64,000 bases of DNA from Castanea sativa (lineage: Eukaryota > Streptophyta > Magnoliopsida > Fagales > Fagaceae): positions 79,056,001-79,120,000 of the forward strand of contig NC_134013.1 of the NCBI RefSeq assembly GCF_040712315.1, in the 5' to 3' direction. The notes beneath the pieces are model-generated. The model made no database searches. It was given only the letters and a program-made list of their open reading frames with translations, and was not told where the DNA came from. The position numbers and the translations under genes are program-made. Of the stretch, positions 38,101 through 49,975 are shown piece by piece; the first letter of the stretch is position 1; each line of letters begins with the position of its first letter.

Positions 38101-39472
38101 AACAGCAAGCATTGGCGACCAACTAGCCAATAGGGAAGGGAAATGCTAATGACTTTGGTAAGTAAAGCCACAAAAAGGCCAGCTCCATAGTACCAACAAA
38201 AGTGTATCAGATAAATCACAATATGGAAGATATGCAAGAAGACTCAATTGCGACTAAATGGAGAAGACCCCTAAACTAGGATTTTAATCTGAAACCTATT
38301 GCAAGGGCAAAACTCCTTTAATGGTCCAATAAGGGCAATATCAACATTGGTGGGTGGCAAGTTTATTAACCCCAAATCACCGCAAACTAGTCACCTAAAG
38401 TTTGTACAGCTTAATTATAGATTATGATGCTACCATTAGAATCAAATACGGATAACTTTCATTCCAAATCTTGGGGAGAAACTAAACCAGTAGTGCACAG
38501 CAAAGAAAAGAAAAGAAAAGAACTTTACAAGTAACAGGAGAATGGCCAAGGGACAAAACAAGATCATATTGGAATCTATCTAGTTTCAGTCCTCAATTGC
38601 TATGTTCCAATATGTACTAAAGCGGATAAGGAGGTTTGGTTGCAGTCAAAAGAATGCTCATTTGCTGAAATTAACATCTACAGATTTTTTTTTTCTTACA
38701 AATTTTGAAAATCAAAGACATTCTTTGAGACAATCAACATGGACTCCAAGTAATTCAACCTCATTTTTTTCAAAAAGAAAAATTTCACAAACCGAAGCAA
38801 TCTCAACCAGCTTAAATGATCTAAATTTAAATTCCAAATCTATACCTCAAGATATCCAAAGCTAATTGCAAAGTGAATAAATGAAAATAGTTTTTCATCT
38901 AACACACATCGTGCTTCAATCAAAAGCTTCTAATTTTACATCGATTACACAAAAGCAAGCAAGGAAGCCAACCAAAAACAAAAAAAAAAAAACACAAAGA
39001 ATCCCCATCAATCAAAAATTGATCAAAGATTAAATAGCCCATAAAAATAAAATTAAATACACACAAAAAGAAACCCATTAAAAAAATTCATAAAATTAAA
39101 AGAAAAAAAAAACCATCAATCTATGTGACCTTGATTATAAAAAGAAGGTAAAATATTGGGGGAAAAAAAAAAAACCCATCAAACTATATGACCTTGATTA
39201 TAAAAGGAAGCTAAAATATTGAGTAAAAAAATGCAGGTAGATCGTAAACCCCCGGGCCCCCCCCAAAAAAAAAAACATCAAATTGACTAAATTTCTGCCC
39301 GATCAAACGGAAAACTTCGATAAAATTCAAAAACTTTTGTGGCATTTTCTCCAGAACCAAACAGAGCCCATATAAAGTGGTAAATTTATAAAAATTATTA
39401 TTAAAAAAAAAAAAAAGTACCGGAAGGAGGTTGTGTATTGGTGTGATCAGGGACTCGCTTCCTCTTGCCCAT
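35161..39472 (-). CDS. small RING-H2 finger protein, 4 exons
   Basis: Exons 39472-39421, 37800-37757, 37507-37210 and 35471-35161 join in frame at GT-AG sites to 234 aa. The N-terminus MGKRKRVPDH is basic (possible nuclear signal). The middle is Ser/His/Arg-rich. The C-terminus holds the RING: CGTC at the start of the finger, CGHVYHAEC for Cys3-His4-His5-Cys6, and CPMC as the last pair. The region between the first and second Cys pairs is longer than usual. The last acceptor was placed at TTTCCAG|AGTTC because the nearer TTTTGCAG|GCC breaks the frame. It is probably an E3 ubiquitin ligase; the substrate is unknown. Introns 1 and 3 are 1.6-1.7 kb, and intron 3 holds LINE debris. Confidence 0.85.
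35755..36170 (+). mobile_element. RTE-like LINE 3' relic inside RING gene intron 3
   Basis: Conceptual reading on the plus strand gives INATIRKSELIQVGRNEKR before frame breaks, and the 3' tail is TTTTGGGACAAAGGCTTGGT. This matches, by memory, the end of plant RTE-type LINE polyproteins and their tail. It is antisense to the host gene. A second, shorter copy of the same 3' tail (AATTTGGGACGAAGGCTTGG) is at about 36650-36750. Confidence 0.6.
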
Positions 39473-40094
39473 GATATGAAGAAGAAGAATTACTATAAAT
39501 AAATATCTGATAAAGTTGGCACAACAAGAGAGTTAGCGGCTGAGATACAATACACCAACAATTCTAAAGGGCTTTAAAGTTTGTGGGCTCTCTCTCTCTC
39601 TCTCTCTGTGGTGGTCAGAGGACAAGGTCTTCGTGTGGATGAACGGTCAAGAAATTAGAGACCGTGTGTATGTGCTTGTGTTTGTTTTTGTGTCTGAGAG
39701 AGAGAAAGAGAGAAAGAGAGAGAGAGTGTGTGTGTGTGTGTGTCTGCCTGTGTGTACTTGTTTGGGCAGGTTCTGATAGAAAAGAAGAGAAAACGTGCGA
39801 AGCATAGAGTAACCGACCCTTTGCAGATAGGGGCACGTGTCAATGGGTACCGGAATATCTCTTTAATACATCAGCCAAAACCGTGTAGAGCGTGACACAA
39901 CTTGTGACGTGATGACTGTAATTGATAAATGTATAATGGTGGGATATGTGAGGTCACACTTCTACCGCTCGTAACTCGCTAAAATTACGTATTTTTATGT
40001 GTTTTAGCATTATTCACCAAAACCAAAACCAAAACCAAAATCCTACTGTACCATGTGATTTATTTTTTCCAATTTTTCATATTTATTTAGAGAA
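39473..40094. other. upstream region of the RING gene
   Basis: It holds the presumed 5'UTR and promoter of the minus-strand RING gene. CT (39588-39608), AG and TG (39697-39742) microsatellites lie within 300 bases of the start codon. No clear TATA box was found. Confidence 0.5.
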
Positions 40095-40267
40095 AATGGT
40101 ATATTCACAATATTTTCATAATTCTTTTACGACAAATTTTAATTGGTAGGTTGTTATAAGTTTTTAATTTAAATCCACAATTGAAATTATTTTCTTACTC
40201 ACTAGTAACAACCTGCCACATAGAATTTGTTGTGAAAGTATTATGAAAATATTGTGGACATAACATT
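40095..40267. mobile_element. MITE, about 173 bp, with about 45-bp terminal inverted repeats
   Basis: Left AATGGTATATTCACAATATT and the reverse complement of the right end (AATGTTATGTCCACAATATT) match, and the match continues through TTTCATAAT and ACAACAAATT. There is no coding capacity. It is related to the sequences near 6040, 42250 and 52505. Confidence 0.75.
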
Positions 40268-41249
40268 CCTCATTTATTTGTGATTCATTTGTTTTATAAA
40301 TAAAATATTTTAAGGAGTGTTTGGTGTGACACAAAAATACTTTCAAGCAAATTACCAAAATTAATAGCTCAACCATTAGAGTCGTTGGTGCCGGAGGTCA
40401 AACAACCGCCACCAGAGCTGCTAAGCAGTATCTCTAGTGACTAGACCGCCAAAATTAAGTGTCCAGCTTACCGAACCAGTGACCAAACCACTAGATGGGA
40501 TGAGGGGGAGCCAGTGTATGGTTTTCTAAAATGTTTTACCTAGTTTTTATAAGTAAAATGTTTTACAATTTTTTATAAAGGATTTTACATCAATGAAAAA
40601 TATTTTATAAATTTGAACACATTTTACATAAAAACATGGAAAACGTTTTACGAGAAGTATTTTATTTTAAACAAATGGAGCATAATTAGATGTGAATAGT
40701 TTATCACTATTTTTGTGGCCAATCCCCCTCAATTTCATTTGTTTTTTCCCCAAAATATCCATTTATTTCCTAAACAAGTATCCAATGATAGGGGAACCAA
40801 GAAAATACCATAATATATTTATTGACTTGCATTAAGGGGTATTTTATTTTTTGGGGAATACAAAATTCTATGGAGGAACTACAACGACATCATTCTGGAG
40901 GAATTGCTAAAGAGTGTCAGATAGTACCATATCAGAGTTCTGTAGAGGAATCGCCACAGAGGAACTTTGTTGCAAAAGTAGTTCACAATAAAATACAAGA
41001 TAAGTCTTAAATATTCTATTTTTAATCTCCTTTCTCATTTTATAAGAAAAAAAAATCATTTTACAACATTCAAACGCTTACATTGTTATTTTGTTGCTTA
41101 GGGAAAAGCGTAGCCACAGTGTGCCAAATATTGACACATTGGCACGAGTTTCAGTCTTGACTTCCCAAATAACCTTGGATCTAACTGCCAACATATCAAA
41201 GCATAACACGTGTATTGGTTAAAAAACAACCCTCAAAACTATCATAATA
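40268..41249. other. intergenic region
   Basis: No gene identified. The ORF at 40822-41010 has no recognised motif. Confidence 0.5.
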
Positions 41250-41322
41250 AAATTGTAGCAATTTCATGGATGTAAAGCCTCATAAAATCTGGTGTTTATG
41301 TGTATGCATTGATTGATCCTTT

Positions 41323-41925
41323 TTGCTCTCTCTCTCTCTCTTTCTCTCAACTGATATTAAACTCATGTTAGGTTTGAGTGGAACAATTGTTGTAGATGAT
41401 GAAAAGGGTTTGAATTGAAAGGGTTAACCATATGTATTTTGGGTTCTTAAACAATGGCGGTTCAAAGAATTTTTCCTAGGGTAGTCATTATGAAATATAA
41501 ATTATACAAAATCTGATAAAAAGATAATTTGAATATGTCGACAAAAAAAATACATGAAGTTTTACAATTTCATACTAAGAAAATGAAAAGGCAAAAAGGG
41601 GTTAAGAGATAAAGTGAGAACTAAGAATCTCTCTCTCTCTCTGAACCGATATTAAACCAGTGTTAGGTTTGAGTGGAACGATTGTTGTAGATGATGAAAA
41701 GGGTTTGAATTGAAAGGTTTAACCATATGTATTTTGGGTTCTTAAATAATGGTGGTTTGAAGAATTTTTCGTAAGGTTGTTATATGAAATTTAAATAATA
41801 AAAAAATCTAATAAAAAGATAATTTGAATATATTGACCAAAAAAACAAATACATGAAGTTTTACAATGTCATACTAAGAAAATGAAAACACAAAAAGGGT
41901 TCGAGAGATAAAGTGAGAACTAAGA

Positions 41926-41935
<10 letters not shown>
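41323..41935 (+). repeat. tandem duplication, two units of about 295 bp
   Basis: The sequence from the CT microsatellite through GATATTAAAC, GGTTTGAGTGGAAC and AACCATATGTATTTTGGG to CATACTAAGAAAATGAAA occurs twice, offset by about 295 bases (41353 and 41648). Copy B has only one unit, so the duplication is specific to copy A or was lost in B. Confidence 0.85.
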
Positions 41936-41972
<37 letters not shown>

Positions 41973-42248
41973 CAAATGATATATGTTGTAATTACGAGCT
42001 GGGCTGCCAAGGAGAGTAGAGAAGCTCCTACTCCAAGGCCGAAGAGAGCAGAGTTGTAGGCGACACCAAGAAGAGCTTATTGTCATAGTATTTGTCTTGA
42101 TACATTCTTTTAGGTTGAACAAGTTACGAATCCAAATGATTAGAGTTTTTTTTTTTTTTTGAATGACCTTTTTATTGAATATTTAGTTCATTTGTTATGG
42201 TTTGGCCTAACCTTGTTATTGTTTGGGTTACTTTTCTATTATTTGGGC

Positions 42249-42410
42249 TAATTTTAGAGTTGTGCTAGAAACACAACAAATTGTCATAACATTTTCATAA
42301 CAGCTGAGGTGTCAGTCTCTCATAGGTCAAAATAAAATAATAGACTAGGACTTGCCACAATTAAAAATAAAGTTGTTATGAAAATATTGTGAGATTTTGA
42401 TGTGCCTAGA
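42249..42410. mobile_element. MITE fragment (paired with copy B 52508-52665)
   Basis: Left end ACAAATTGTCATAACATTTTC and, near the right end, GTTATGAAAATATTGTGAGA are inverted relative to each other. The same sequence is at the matching place in copy B, so it was present before the segmental duplication. Confidence 0.6.
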
Positions 42411-42845
42411 GAATTTCTCTAAATTTTTGTTGTTGTTGTTGGTGTTGTTGTTGTTGTTGTTGTGATTTTTTATTTTTTTTTTGTTTAATGCGTTAAGGAT
42501 TATATTTGGGGGGACAATATTATTTTTGTTGAACCAAAATTCTTGGAATTCTCAAGTCAAATTAAATGTTCACAAAAAATTTTAATAGAATTTTGGGGGA
42601 CAATATCTAATTGACTTTGTTCTAATTTTAAATTTCATTCAATTTTCATTATATTTTAGTGTATTACCACTAATAAATAAATTGCTTGGGACATTCTATC
42701 CGTAATGGAATTTTGAGTAGGAGAGTTTCATTGAAAGACATTTCTTGTTTACTCAGCCACCACACAAAACCAACCTGACCTTCTAACTTTGCATCAATGA
42801 GCTTAAGACCAATACATGATTGAGTAATGTTATTTCTTACATACC

Positions 42846-42889
42846 CCAATGTCTTGTATTCTATTGGCCAATAGAATACAAGACATTGG
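42846..42889. repeat. perfect 44-bp palindrome
   Basis: Two 22-bp halves are exact reverse complements with no spacer; the centre is CTATTGG|CCAATAG and the ends are CCAATGTCT and AGACATTGG. Copy B has only the right half at the matching site (about 53575-53600), so the left half was added as an inverted copy in A. Confidence 0.95.
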
Positions 42890-43075
42890 CAAAAGGATGA
42901 AAGGTCCTAGACTATGTTCTTTGTTATATTTTGTGATAAGATTTGGCAAGTAAGGAATCCAGCTCTATTTGAAGACTCAAAGCCAAATCTGATCAAAATT
43001 GCAGCAGAGTTAAATATTACCTTTACTTTAGGCATATCAAATCATTAAAAACATTAATATAGAATTTATCGTAGT

Positions 43076-44319
43076 ATGAAGCATGTAAAGATGAAGCCAT
43101 AACAGCAATAGCAGTTCTACAAGATAGCAACGGTAGCAGCACTTCTTGGTGTTAATGTTGCAGTCTTGGAAAACCTTGATTTTGTTATGTTTGAAAGAGA
43201 CTACGAAAGTTGTCAAAGCCATCAATGGGTTTGTGCCATGTGATACTAATGGGGTAGTTGTTGATATTAAGTTTTGTTATCCAAGTTTGTTGTTTGGTCT
43301 TTTGTTTCATAAACCTAAATTAGAAAATTTCTTAACCCATGTGGTTAAGTGGATATAAGCCTGCATGCCGTACATGTGTGGCCATCACCATCAATTAGAG
43401 TCTTTAGAGCACCTTTCTTTTTAAGTGCTCACTTGCTGCAATAAGCTGGTTCCTATCAGTCAAGCATTTTAATTTTCAGAATTTTGAATCGAAACCAATG
43501 CATGATGAGTAGCCATAATGTTTCTTGTCTCCAACAAGTACACGGGCATCAGCACTTTTTCTCTTCTTTGCCCCTGTATTTATTTTTTATTTTTTGATAA
43601 AAAATATGGCATGAATAGTCAGGGTACGTTAATCTACAAAGTTTCGCTAGTAATACTATATTCAAAGTTTCAAACTAAACCCTTGTCCCTAGCCATCTTA
43701 TTAGTTCCAAAATTGGGTATCCTTTATCATGTGGTGCTTTGTCATGAATAGTAGAAAGGTAAGGAGAAAAATATATTTAAAATATTTAGGAAATTATAGA
43801 AATCAAGATAAAAGAAAAAAAAAACCACCATTTGCCACGTTAATGTTTAATGATTTAATCAAATTCTGTTAACACTCAAAACTAAGAAACTCTTCTAGTA
43901 TGATTTATGAACATGACCTTCTGCAATATGCAACCGTTTGATAGCCACAACTTCCACAACATAGATTCAAAGAATATATATATTTGGATGCCCTCATTAA
44001 TCTTTCAAATCTTCATCAAACAGTGTGTAAATTTATATAGTAAATTGCTAAATATAAGCATGTTATGTACATGCCTTCGAAATATACGTTATTATGGATT
44101 AAAAAGATAATTTCATTATGGCTGGAAAACATGAATGGAAGTTATACTCTTTAAGGTGTTATGGCATTACTGGTCCAACTCCTCAGGAAGATTGTGTAAA
44201 ATTCATCTTCTGCACATATGAAACATGAGGTCTATGCTGTGTCGCTCGTCGCTTAACTAAATCCAAGTGACACTCAAAAATGAAAAGATTAATATCCAAC
44301 GTTTTTGTGGCATCAAAAG
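43076..44319. other. unassigned DNA present in copy A only
   Basis: It lies between a homologous block and the solo copia LTR. Several short ORFs (43146-43358, 43518-43751, 43907-44110) lack known motifs. I see no gene I can name. It ends with the target copy AAAAG (44315-44319). Confidence 0.4.
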
Positions 44320-45113
44320 TGTTGGGTGCATGTGACACCCTTGGATTCCATCACACATTTGTCAACGCTCATTTATGAGCTTGTTCCAAAAGTCTTCGTA
44401 GCTAGCTTTCTCATTTATTGAGAAATGACCAAAACTTGGGAGGTCTGACTTCTCCTAATGAGAAGTGATCTTGAGCGTGTTGGACATGCCGAAGAAAAAG
44501 AAAAGAAAGAAGCAAAGGCCATTCGGCCTTGTGGAGAGCTAAAGCAAAACAGAGAGCCATTCGGCCATTTTGGTGTGAGTTCCAGAGAGAGAAAAGACAC
44601 AGAAAGAAAGAGCTTCAACTTGAGAGGTGCAGTCTGAAAAGATAGAGAGAAAAACAGTGAGACTGTGAGAGAGTGAAAAAAAAAAAAAAAAACATTCTTC
44701 TTTGCTCAAGTTATACACAAGAAAGATAAATTGGTGGAGTTCTTATGGAGTTTTTGAGTGCTATAACCATGGAGAGTTGGAGTATTTAGAAGAAGATTTT
44801 GCTACTGGCTTTGTAGTGAGATTGTATTTACTTCTTGAGATTTATTTGTTATATATCCAATTTATTGTGGACTCAAATTTAGCATAAACTTGATAATTGT
44901 AATCTCTATTTCATACTGGATATTTTTCGGAACTGCACCGTGATTTTTCTCTCTACACCGGACAGTTTTTCACGTAGGATTTGGTGTTCTTGTATGGTTG
45001 TGTTTATGTGGTGCTTGCGGAAATTTTTTTGTTTCTATAATATTGTTATTGCTTGGTAGTTATATATTTTAATTCATACGCAGACATAGGAGATTAGGAT
45101 TTTTCCCCCAACA
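44320..45113 (+). mobile_element. solo LTR, probably Ty1/copia
   Basis: 794 bp, starting TGTTGGGTG and ending CCCCCAACA, so the termini are inverted copies of TGTTGGG. It is flanked by a perfect 5-bp duplication AAAAG (44315-44319 and 45114-45118). No internal domain, PBS or second LTR follows. The sequence near the right end (TAGGAGATTAGGATTTTTCC) resembles plant copia LTR ends by memory. Orientation is a guess. Confidence 0.88.
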
Positions 45114-45118
45114 AAAAG

Positions 45119-46064
45119 CATTATCCTTATGAACAACAAAGAACAAACACTATAAGTTATAATCAAAAAAAGAGAGAAGACTAAATTGAAATAGGCAGGA
45201 AAAATGAAATTAATGTTGTGTTGATATCTTGCAGGAATATATAATTAGACCAAGAATTCCCCATAAGGCCTTCGAGCCTCTTAGCACCAAAAAGTGGCTA
45301 ATGCAAAACTGGACATCACTTTGTCTAGCTAGAGAAAAGGATAAACATGTCTCTATCTTGCACAATCTAATACAGACTTCCTCCTCTATTGTTACTGTTG
45401 GCACTAATCTTGAATCTCTGCTCTTTGAGAGTCAGATCTAGAGAAGTGGGTTGGGTGGGGAGATAGGCAAAGCAGTTGCTTCACACGGGTTTGAAGTGAG
45501 GACAAATAGCCGTTCTGACTAATGGGTTCCACCAATTGAGATACAAGATGCATTTTCAAACAAAAAACCAAGGAGATTTTAGAGTGAGTTTAGAGTGCCA
45601 AACATGCTCTAGAATGAGTTATGAGAAAAAAGGAAATTAGAACTGAGACATGAGATTGAGTTATGAGCAAAGAAAACTGATATATGAATTATGAGATATG
45701 AGTGAGGCTAAAACCAAACAGGCCCTAACTGTCCATATCTTACTCTATGTTCTCATTGTCAACACCACCCTTCAACCTTTGCTCATTTAGTAGAAAGTGT
45801 CCCTTTTAATTATTTATTATGCTAATCTATTGACCTTGCACGTGTTGTGGGAGGTTGTCAATTTCTGTTGTACATATCTAATAGCAAGCCAAGAAGTATT
45901 TGAGCTTTGAGGACAAGAAGCTTCACATTTGTCATCAATCACTTAAAGAGAAAAATCTAAGGTGTTTTAAATCTTTAATAACTTGTTTTGTGATGTTGCC
46001 TATATTGAGTTAAAACCAAATTAATTCTCAGCATGGTAAAATGTAACCAAAATTTTCTTATTCT
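45119..46064. other. unassigned DNA between the solo LTR and the LINE
   Basis: No gene is supported. Repeated ATGAG/TGAGTT-rich sequence lies at 45580-45710, ending in AACCAAACAGGCCC, a typical MITE-end phrase. Confidence 0.4.
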
Positions 46065-46800
46065 TTTTTTTTTTTTTTTTGGTTGAGGAAAAGGTAAGCG
46101 AAGTTTTATTAAAAAAATTAACCAAAATCAGACTGGAATACATCCTCCAAGTCACCACTAGGTAGTTCTTCTACTCATACATTAGTGTCAGTGGATAAAA
46201 CTGCTCTTTTAGCTAGGCCATGAGCTAGCCTATTCCCCTCTCGACGGACATGTTGAAATTGACAATGCCGCAACTTACTTCCCAGCCGTTTAGTTTCCTC
46301 AACAACATGGCCAAATAGAGTCTTGCACGAATCGGTTTTCTCCAAAGCCTGAACAACCCGAAGACAGTCTCCTTCTATAATGACATCAAACAAACTTAAT
46401 TCTTTAGCCAAAACCACTGCCCTTCTTGCTGCCAAAGCTTTAGCCAGTTCAACCAAAGGTGTGTGTCCAATTCATTGACTTAAAGCAGCAATACCATTCC
46501 CTGAAGTGTCCCGAAACAAAACTCTAATCCCAGCACAATCTGAACCATCAAACAAGGCAGCGTCGAAATTACCTTTGTAACAGGTATCGGGTGGTGGAAA
46601 CTAGTGAACTGGTGACTGTCGAACTAGATTCCTCGCCTCCTGGTTGTCGACCTCCCAAAACTCATGAACCAACGCCAAAGCTTGCTCACCAATCTCGTGA
46701 AGTTGCCAGGAAGGTTGATGCTCCCTCACCCTATTGCGTTGCTGCCATAAACACCAAGCCACTGTAGCGAACAAGGGAACTCTATAACCCACATGTACCG
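46065..46800 (-). mobile_element. 5'-truncated LINE with RNase H
   Basis: On the minus strand, a reading with MGYRVPLFATVAWCLWQQRN (46792-46601) is followed by 46456-46175, containing FDVIIEGDCLRVVQAL (RNase H Asp), FQHVRREGNRLAHGLAKRAV and then a stop. A 3' tail with AATAAAAC ends in a 17-base or longer A run (plus-strand T run, about 46066-46080). This is the end of a plant L1-type LINE polyprotein. It is absent from copy B. Confidence 0.85.
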
Positions 46801-47639
46801 TTGAAGATGTTTTCGATATTGTAAGATTGTCAACGAGTATGAAATTTAATTATTAGGTTACCAAACTCACATCCAATTATACTTGATTTGTTTGTTCACT
46901 TTTCTCTCTTTGCATGTAGTTAATATTAGTAATTTAACAATTGAAAATGGTGAGAAAACCAAAGTTATCAATTCTTTTATCATGATCATTTTAATTTTTT
47001 TTAATTGAAATGAAATATTATGATATCAATTTAATTTCAATATACTATTTTAGGATTGCCATTAATTTTTCCTATGCCAAGATGATCCCAAAATTGTATC
47101 CAAAATTAGAATGAAAATATAAATACCAAAAAATAAATTTATCATGAGTTAAACTATGCATACGCAAACACACACAATATATATTAAGAAAGCATATATT
47201 TATCACCACACATCCTTGGTGCGATAATCATTTTATAAGTATAAGTGTTTGTGGGGTGTGGGCGGTAAGAATCAAGGTTTAAATTTCTAGGAGAAAGCTT
47301 CACACACATATACACTTAGATTAGGCTAGAGTAGAATTTCTATCTTATATATATATATATATCTTAAGTCACAAACCTTTTTGCATAACACATTCTAAAA
47401 GATAGTAAAGGACTTAAATATATGCAACTTGAACTAACTTCATGCCAAGATGATGTGCAATTGCTTCAATGCAAACTAGAATTTTATTAATGAAAAGAAA
47501 ATTCTGAAAACAATATACTAGGAAACATTCTTCTTAGTTAAATTGAAAAAGAAAATACCACATTTTCTCTCAATCACCTGCCAATGCATTTTGATATCAT
47601 AGCAGCCAATGATGAGTTTGTCCAAATTCATAAGCATGA

Positions 47640-48670
47640 TCAAATTCTCCTAGGTTTTGGTGCAGCCTTAAAACCACATTTACTTTTGAGCACTTGAGGG
47701 AACAATTGGTTGAATGGGAACATCTTGGGCCAACACTGGTTACTAACAACATCGATGGAAAAGCAACAAGCACAACCTTCCACACCAAATTTGCCCCTGG
47801 AAGGTGTTCCGTAAAATCTCATCAGTACACCAATTAATGCTTGAAAGTGATGACCAACAATTTGCAATGTCTTGTTTCCAATTGCCTCCTAATAGTCTTA
47901 GGAAATGTAATTTCACCGGCAAAGAGAGTTTGCTCACAGCAATCTGATTAGCTCCCAGAGGTGAAGAAGGTGAAGGTGCATCTCTTGCAAACCCAAAGCC
48001 AATTAAACAAATGTTTTTAAGTGTTGAATGAAAAGCTGAGTTAAAAGGGAACAATTTAGGCAAGCAATGGTTATTGACCAAAGTGATGGCTTTACAACAA
48101 GTAGTGCCAAAGAAGCTAACTCTACCACTAAAAAGTGAATTAATAACATCTGTAAGACACCCTGGTACACCTAAAAGAGATGACTAGCATTATTGTATGT
48201 CTTGATTCCCAAGTAAAAGCCTTGGGAAAGTGGCCTTGCTAGCGGTGAGTCCAGAGACTTGTCCATTTTTGTTAGATGGTTGACTACAAGAGTTATTAAG
48301 CAATGAAGCAAAGATGGGATTGGAGGGGAAAAAAATTAGACAAGTAATTTCCCTCAATCTTCGAGATGGCTTTGCAACAAGAAGAACCTATAATGCTAAA
48401 TTGGCCATTGATAAGTGAACCAAAAACTTGAGTTAGACACCCTGGTATGTTTACAAGAGATGACAAACACTATCCATTTGCCCTTGAAAGTCCCTCGGCC
48501 CCAAGGTTAGGGAACAATCTAGATAATTGTGACAATTTGGGTATTTGTGACAATCCAGGTATTTGAGGCAATCTAGGTGTTTGTGGCAACTGAGCTAACC
48601 CTATAGGAACCAACACTGCCAAACATGCAAATAGCAATATGAGAGCAGTCTTTGGTGATTTTTTTGTCAT
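47640..48670 (-). pseudogene. prolamin-like (ECA1 gametogenesis-related type) secreted protein, copy A, decayed
   Basis: It starts MTKKSPKTALILLFACLAVL, a signal peptide ending about LAQ, then repeats LPQTPRLPQIPGLSQIPKL. A TAG at 48470-48472 stops the frame exactly where copy B goes on with Gln-Cys. Beyond it, three prolamin-like Cys domains remain readable in various frames: about 48350-48460, about 48000-48170 (FFGTTCCKAITLVNNHCLPK) and 47640-47830 (CWPKMFPFNQLFPQVLKSKC). Further stops lie between domains. Family members are small secreted proteins of egg cells and embryo sacs. A TATA-like CTATAAAT lies near 48775-48785 on the minus strand. Confidence 0.8.
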
Positions 48671-48888
48671 GACTCTTTGAAAAGTGGATAAAACCTATAG
48701 TGTGTGTGTGTGACTATTGGTTTATTAGTGGTTTTGGAGGATGCTTAAGGCTAATGGAAGCGAGAAGATGAAAATTTATAGTACTTATCAGATGCATAAA
48801 GACTGAATCTTTTTAAGTTTCATTGATGCATTAATTTTATACTTCAAAATTTGGTCTATTAATATCATCGTCAATGCCAAATAACTTT

Positions 48889-49704
48889 TGTAGGGACAAA
48901 ATTTGTACCTAAGTCCAAAATAAAAAGGGAATAGGCCCAAAGAGCCTAATACAATAAATTTGTAGAGAGTGAGTTTGAAATCTAGGTTCTAATGAGTTTG
49001 TGCATCAATTGTAATGGACCAAGATGACTATAGAACAAAGATGAAGCAGATTTATATAAGGAAAATCGTCCTTAGACTTAATTCGAGGAGGCTGGTTATT
49101 CTATATAACTCACTTAATGACAGATTACAAATATTATTTTTCAGTCTACAGTGTTTTTCTTCCTTTTTCATGATCCCCCTTCTTGAGAGTCTCCTCTCCC
49201 TTTTTATACCATCCTTTCTCCTCTCTCTAGCCTCCACGTATGGATCAAATTATTGGTTTAGATACTTGTTCCATCAGCACATTGTTGAAGCCTTTGGAAG
49301 TAGTTGTTAGGCTGAACATTGTTGCTTAGGCATCACTTCCTCATTAATGCGGCCAGATAGTTAGCTGCAGAGCATTCAATGTGGTGGTAGCAGTTTTCTC
49401 TTAGATATTTCATAGTCTTTTCTTGCCCTGTGTTCTCACAATGTATACCGTTATCTACAGGATCTCCTAAAACGTTGCTTTTGGGTGGCAGACCACACCT
49501 TCCGACCTCGACTTTGCTCAGCCGAGGAAGTATTCCTCCTCGGATCACCTTCTCGAATGATCTTGATTAGATTTTACCTCTTTACTTACCAACACAAATT
49601 CTTAAGAAGATATTTTCCCGTCTTTGGACTACTTAATGTCCTCTGATTGGGCCTCTGGTTCAATAGATACATAGATATGTACTCCTAGGCCTACCATCCC
49701 CACA
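48889..49704 (-). mobile_element. solo LTR, gypsy-type, with an empty site in copy B
   Basis: 816 bp flanked by a 5-bp duplication ACTTT (48884-48888 and 49705-49709). On the minus strand it begins TGTGGGGATGGTAGG and ends TTGTCCCTACA. A TATA box, TATAAAAA, lies near 49200-49207 on the minus strand. At the matching place in copy B (about 55725) the sequence runs straight through (AAATAACTTCATTAAG), an uninterrupted target. There is no internal region. Confidence 0.92.
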
Positions 49705-49775
49705 ACTTTCATTAAGACTATAGTAGGTTATACTTCATTGGTGTTGGTCATTTTTCCACTAAGGATGTTCTTGAA

Positions 49776-49779
<4 letters not shown>

Positions 49780-49811
<32 letters not shown>
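49780..49811. repeat. (AAT)n microsatellite
   Basis: About ten AAT units. The matching site in copy B has a shorter mixed CAA/AAT tract. Confidence 0.95.
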
Positions 49812-49813
<2 letters not shown>

Positions 49814-49975
49814 AATTTGAAGGGGTATTTTGGCATAAACATCAAGGTTTCTAGATAAAGCTTCCTTGGTTGTTGCTACTCTTCCCATTAACCAAACGTC
49901 AACTTGCCATGTACAATATTCACGATTTTGTGTATATATAACTCATAGGAGAATTTCTCAACAAGAAAAAAAAAA

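Larger units (their letters stand above)
41250..49975. repeat. segmental duplication, copy A
   Basis: Ordered blocks here match copy B at 51200-55995 in the same orientation: 41250-42560 with 51200-52815, 42640-43075 with 53335-53780, 46805-48888 with 53815-55735, and 49705-49975 with about 55720-55995. Extra DNA in A is a 3.7-kb block (43075-46805, holding a solo LTR and a LINE) and a solo gypsy LTR (48889-49704). Boundaries are read by eye and good to roughly 50 bases. Confidence 0.85.

Noticed and set aside
39615..39843. Overlapping minus-strand ORFs with HTHTHT/SLSLSL runs
   Set aside because: They are translations of TG and AG microsatellites upstream of the RING gene.
41874..42122. 82-aa minus-strand ORF with poly-(SL)
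   Set aside because: It is created by a (GA)n microsatellite; the matching region in copy B is not open.
43146..43358. 70-aa ORF that could be a gene in copy A
   Set aside because: No domain, no splice partners, and the region is absent from copy B.
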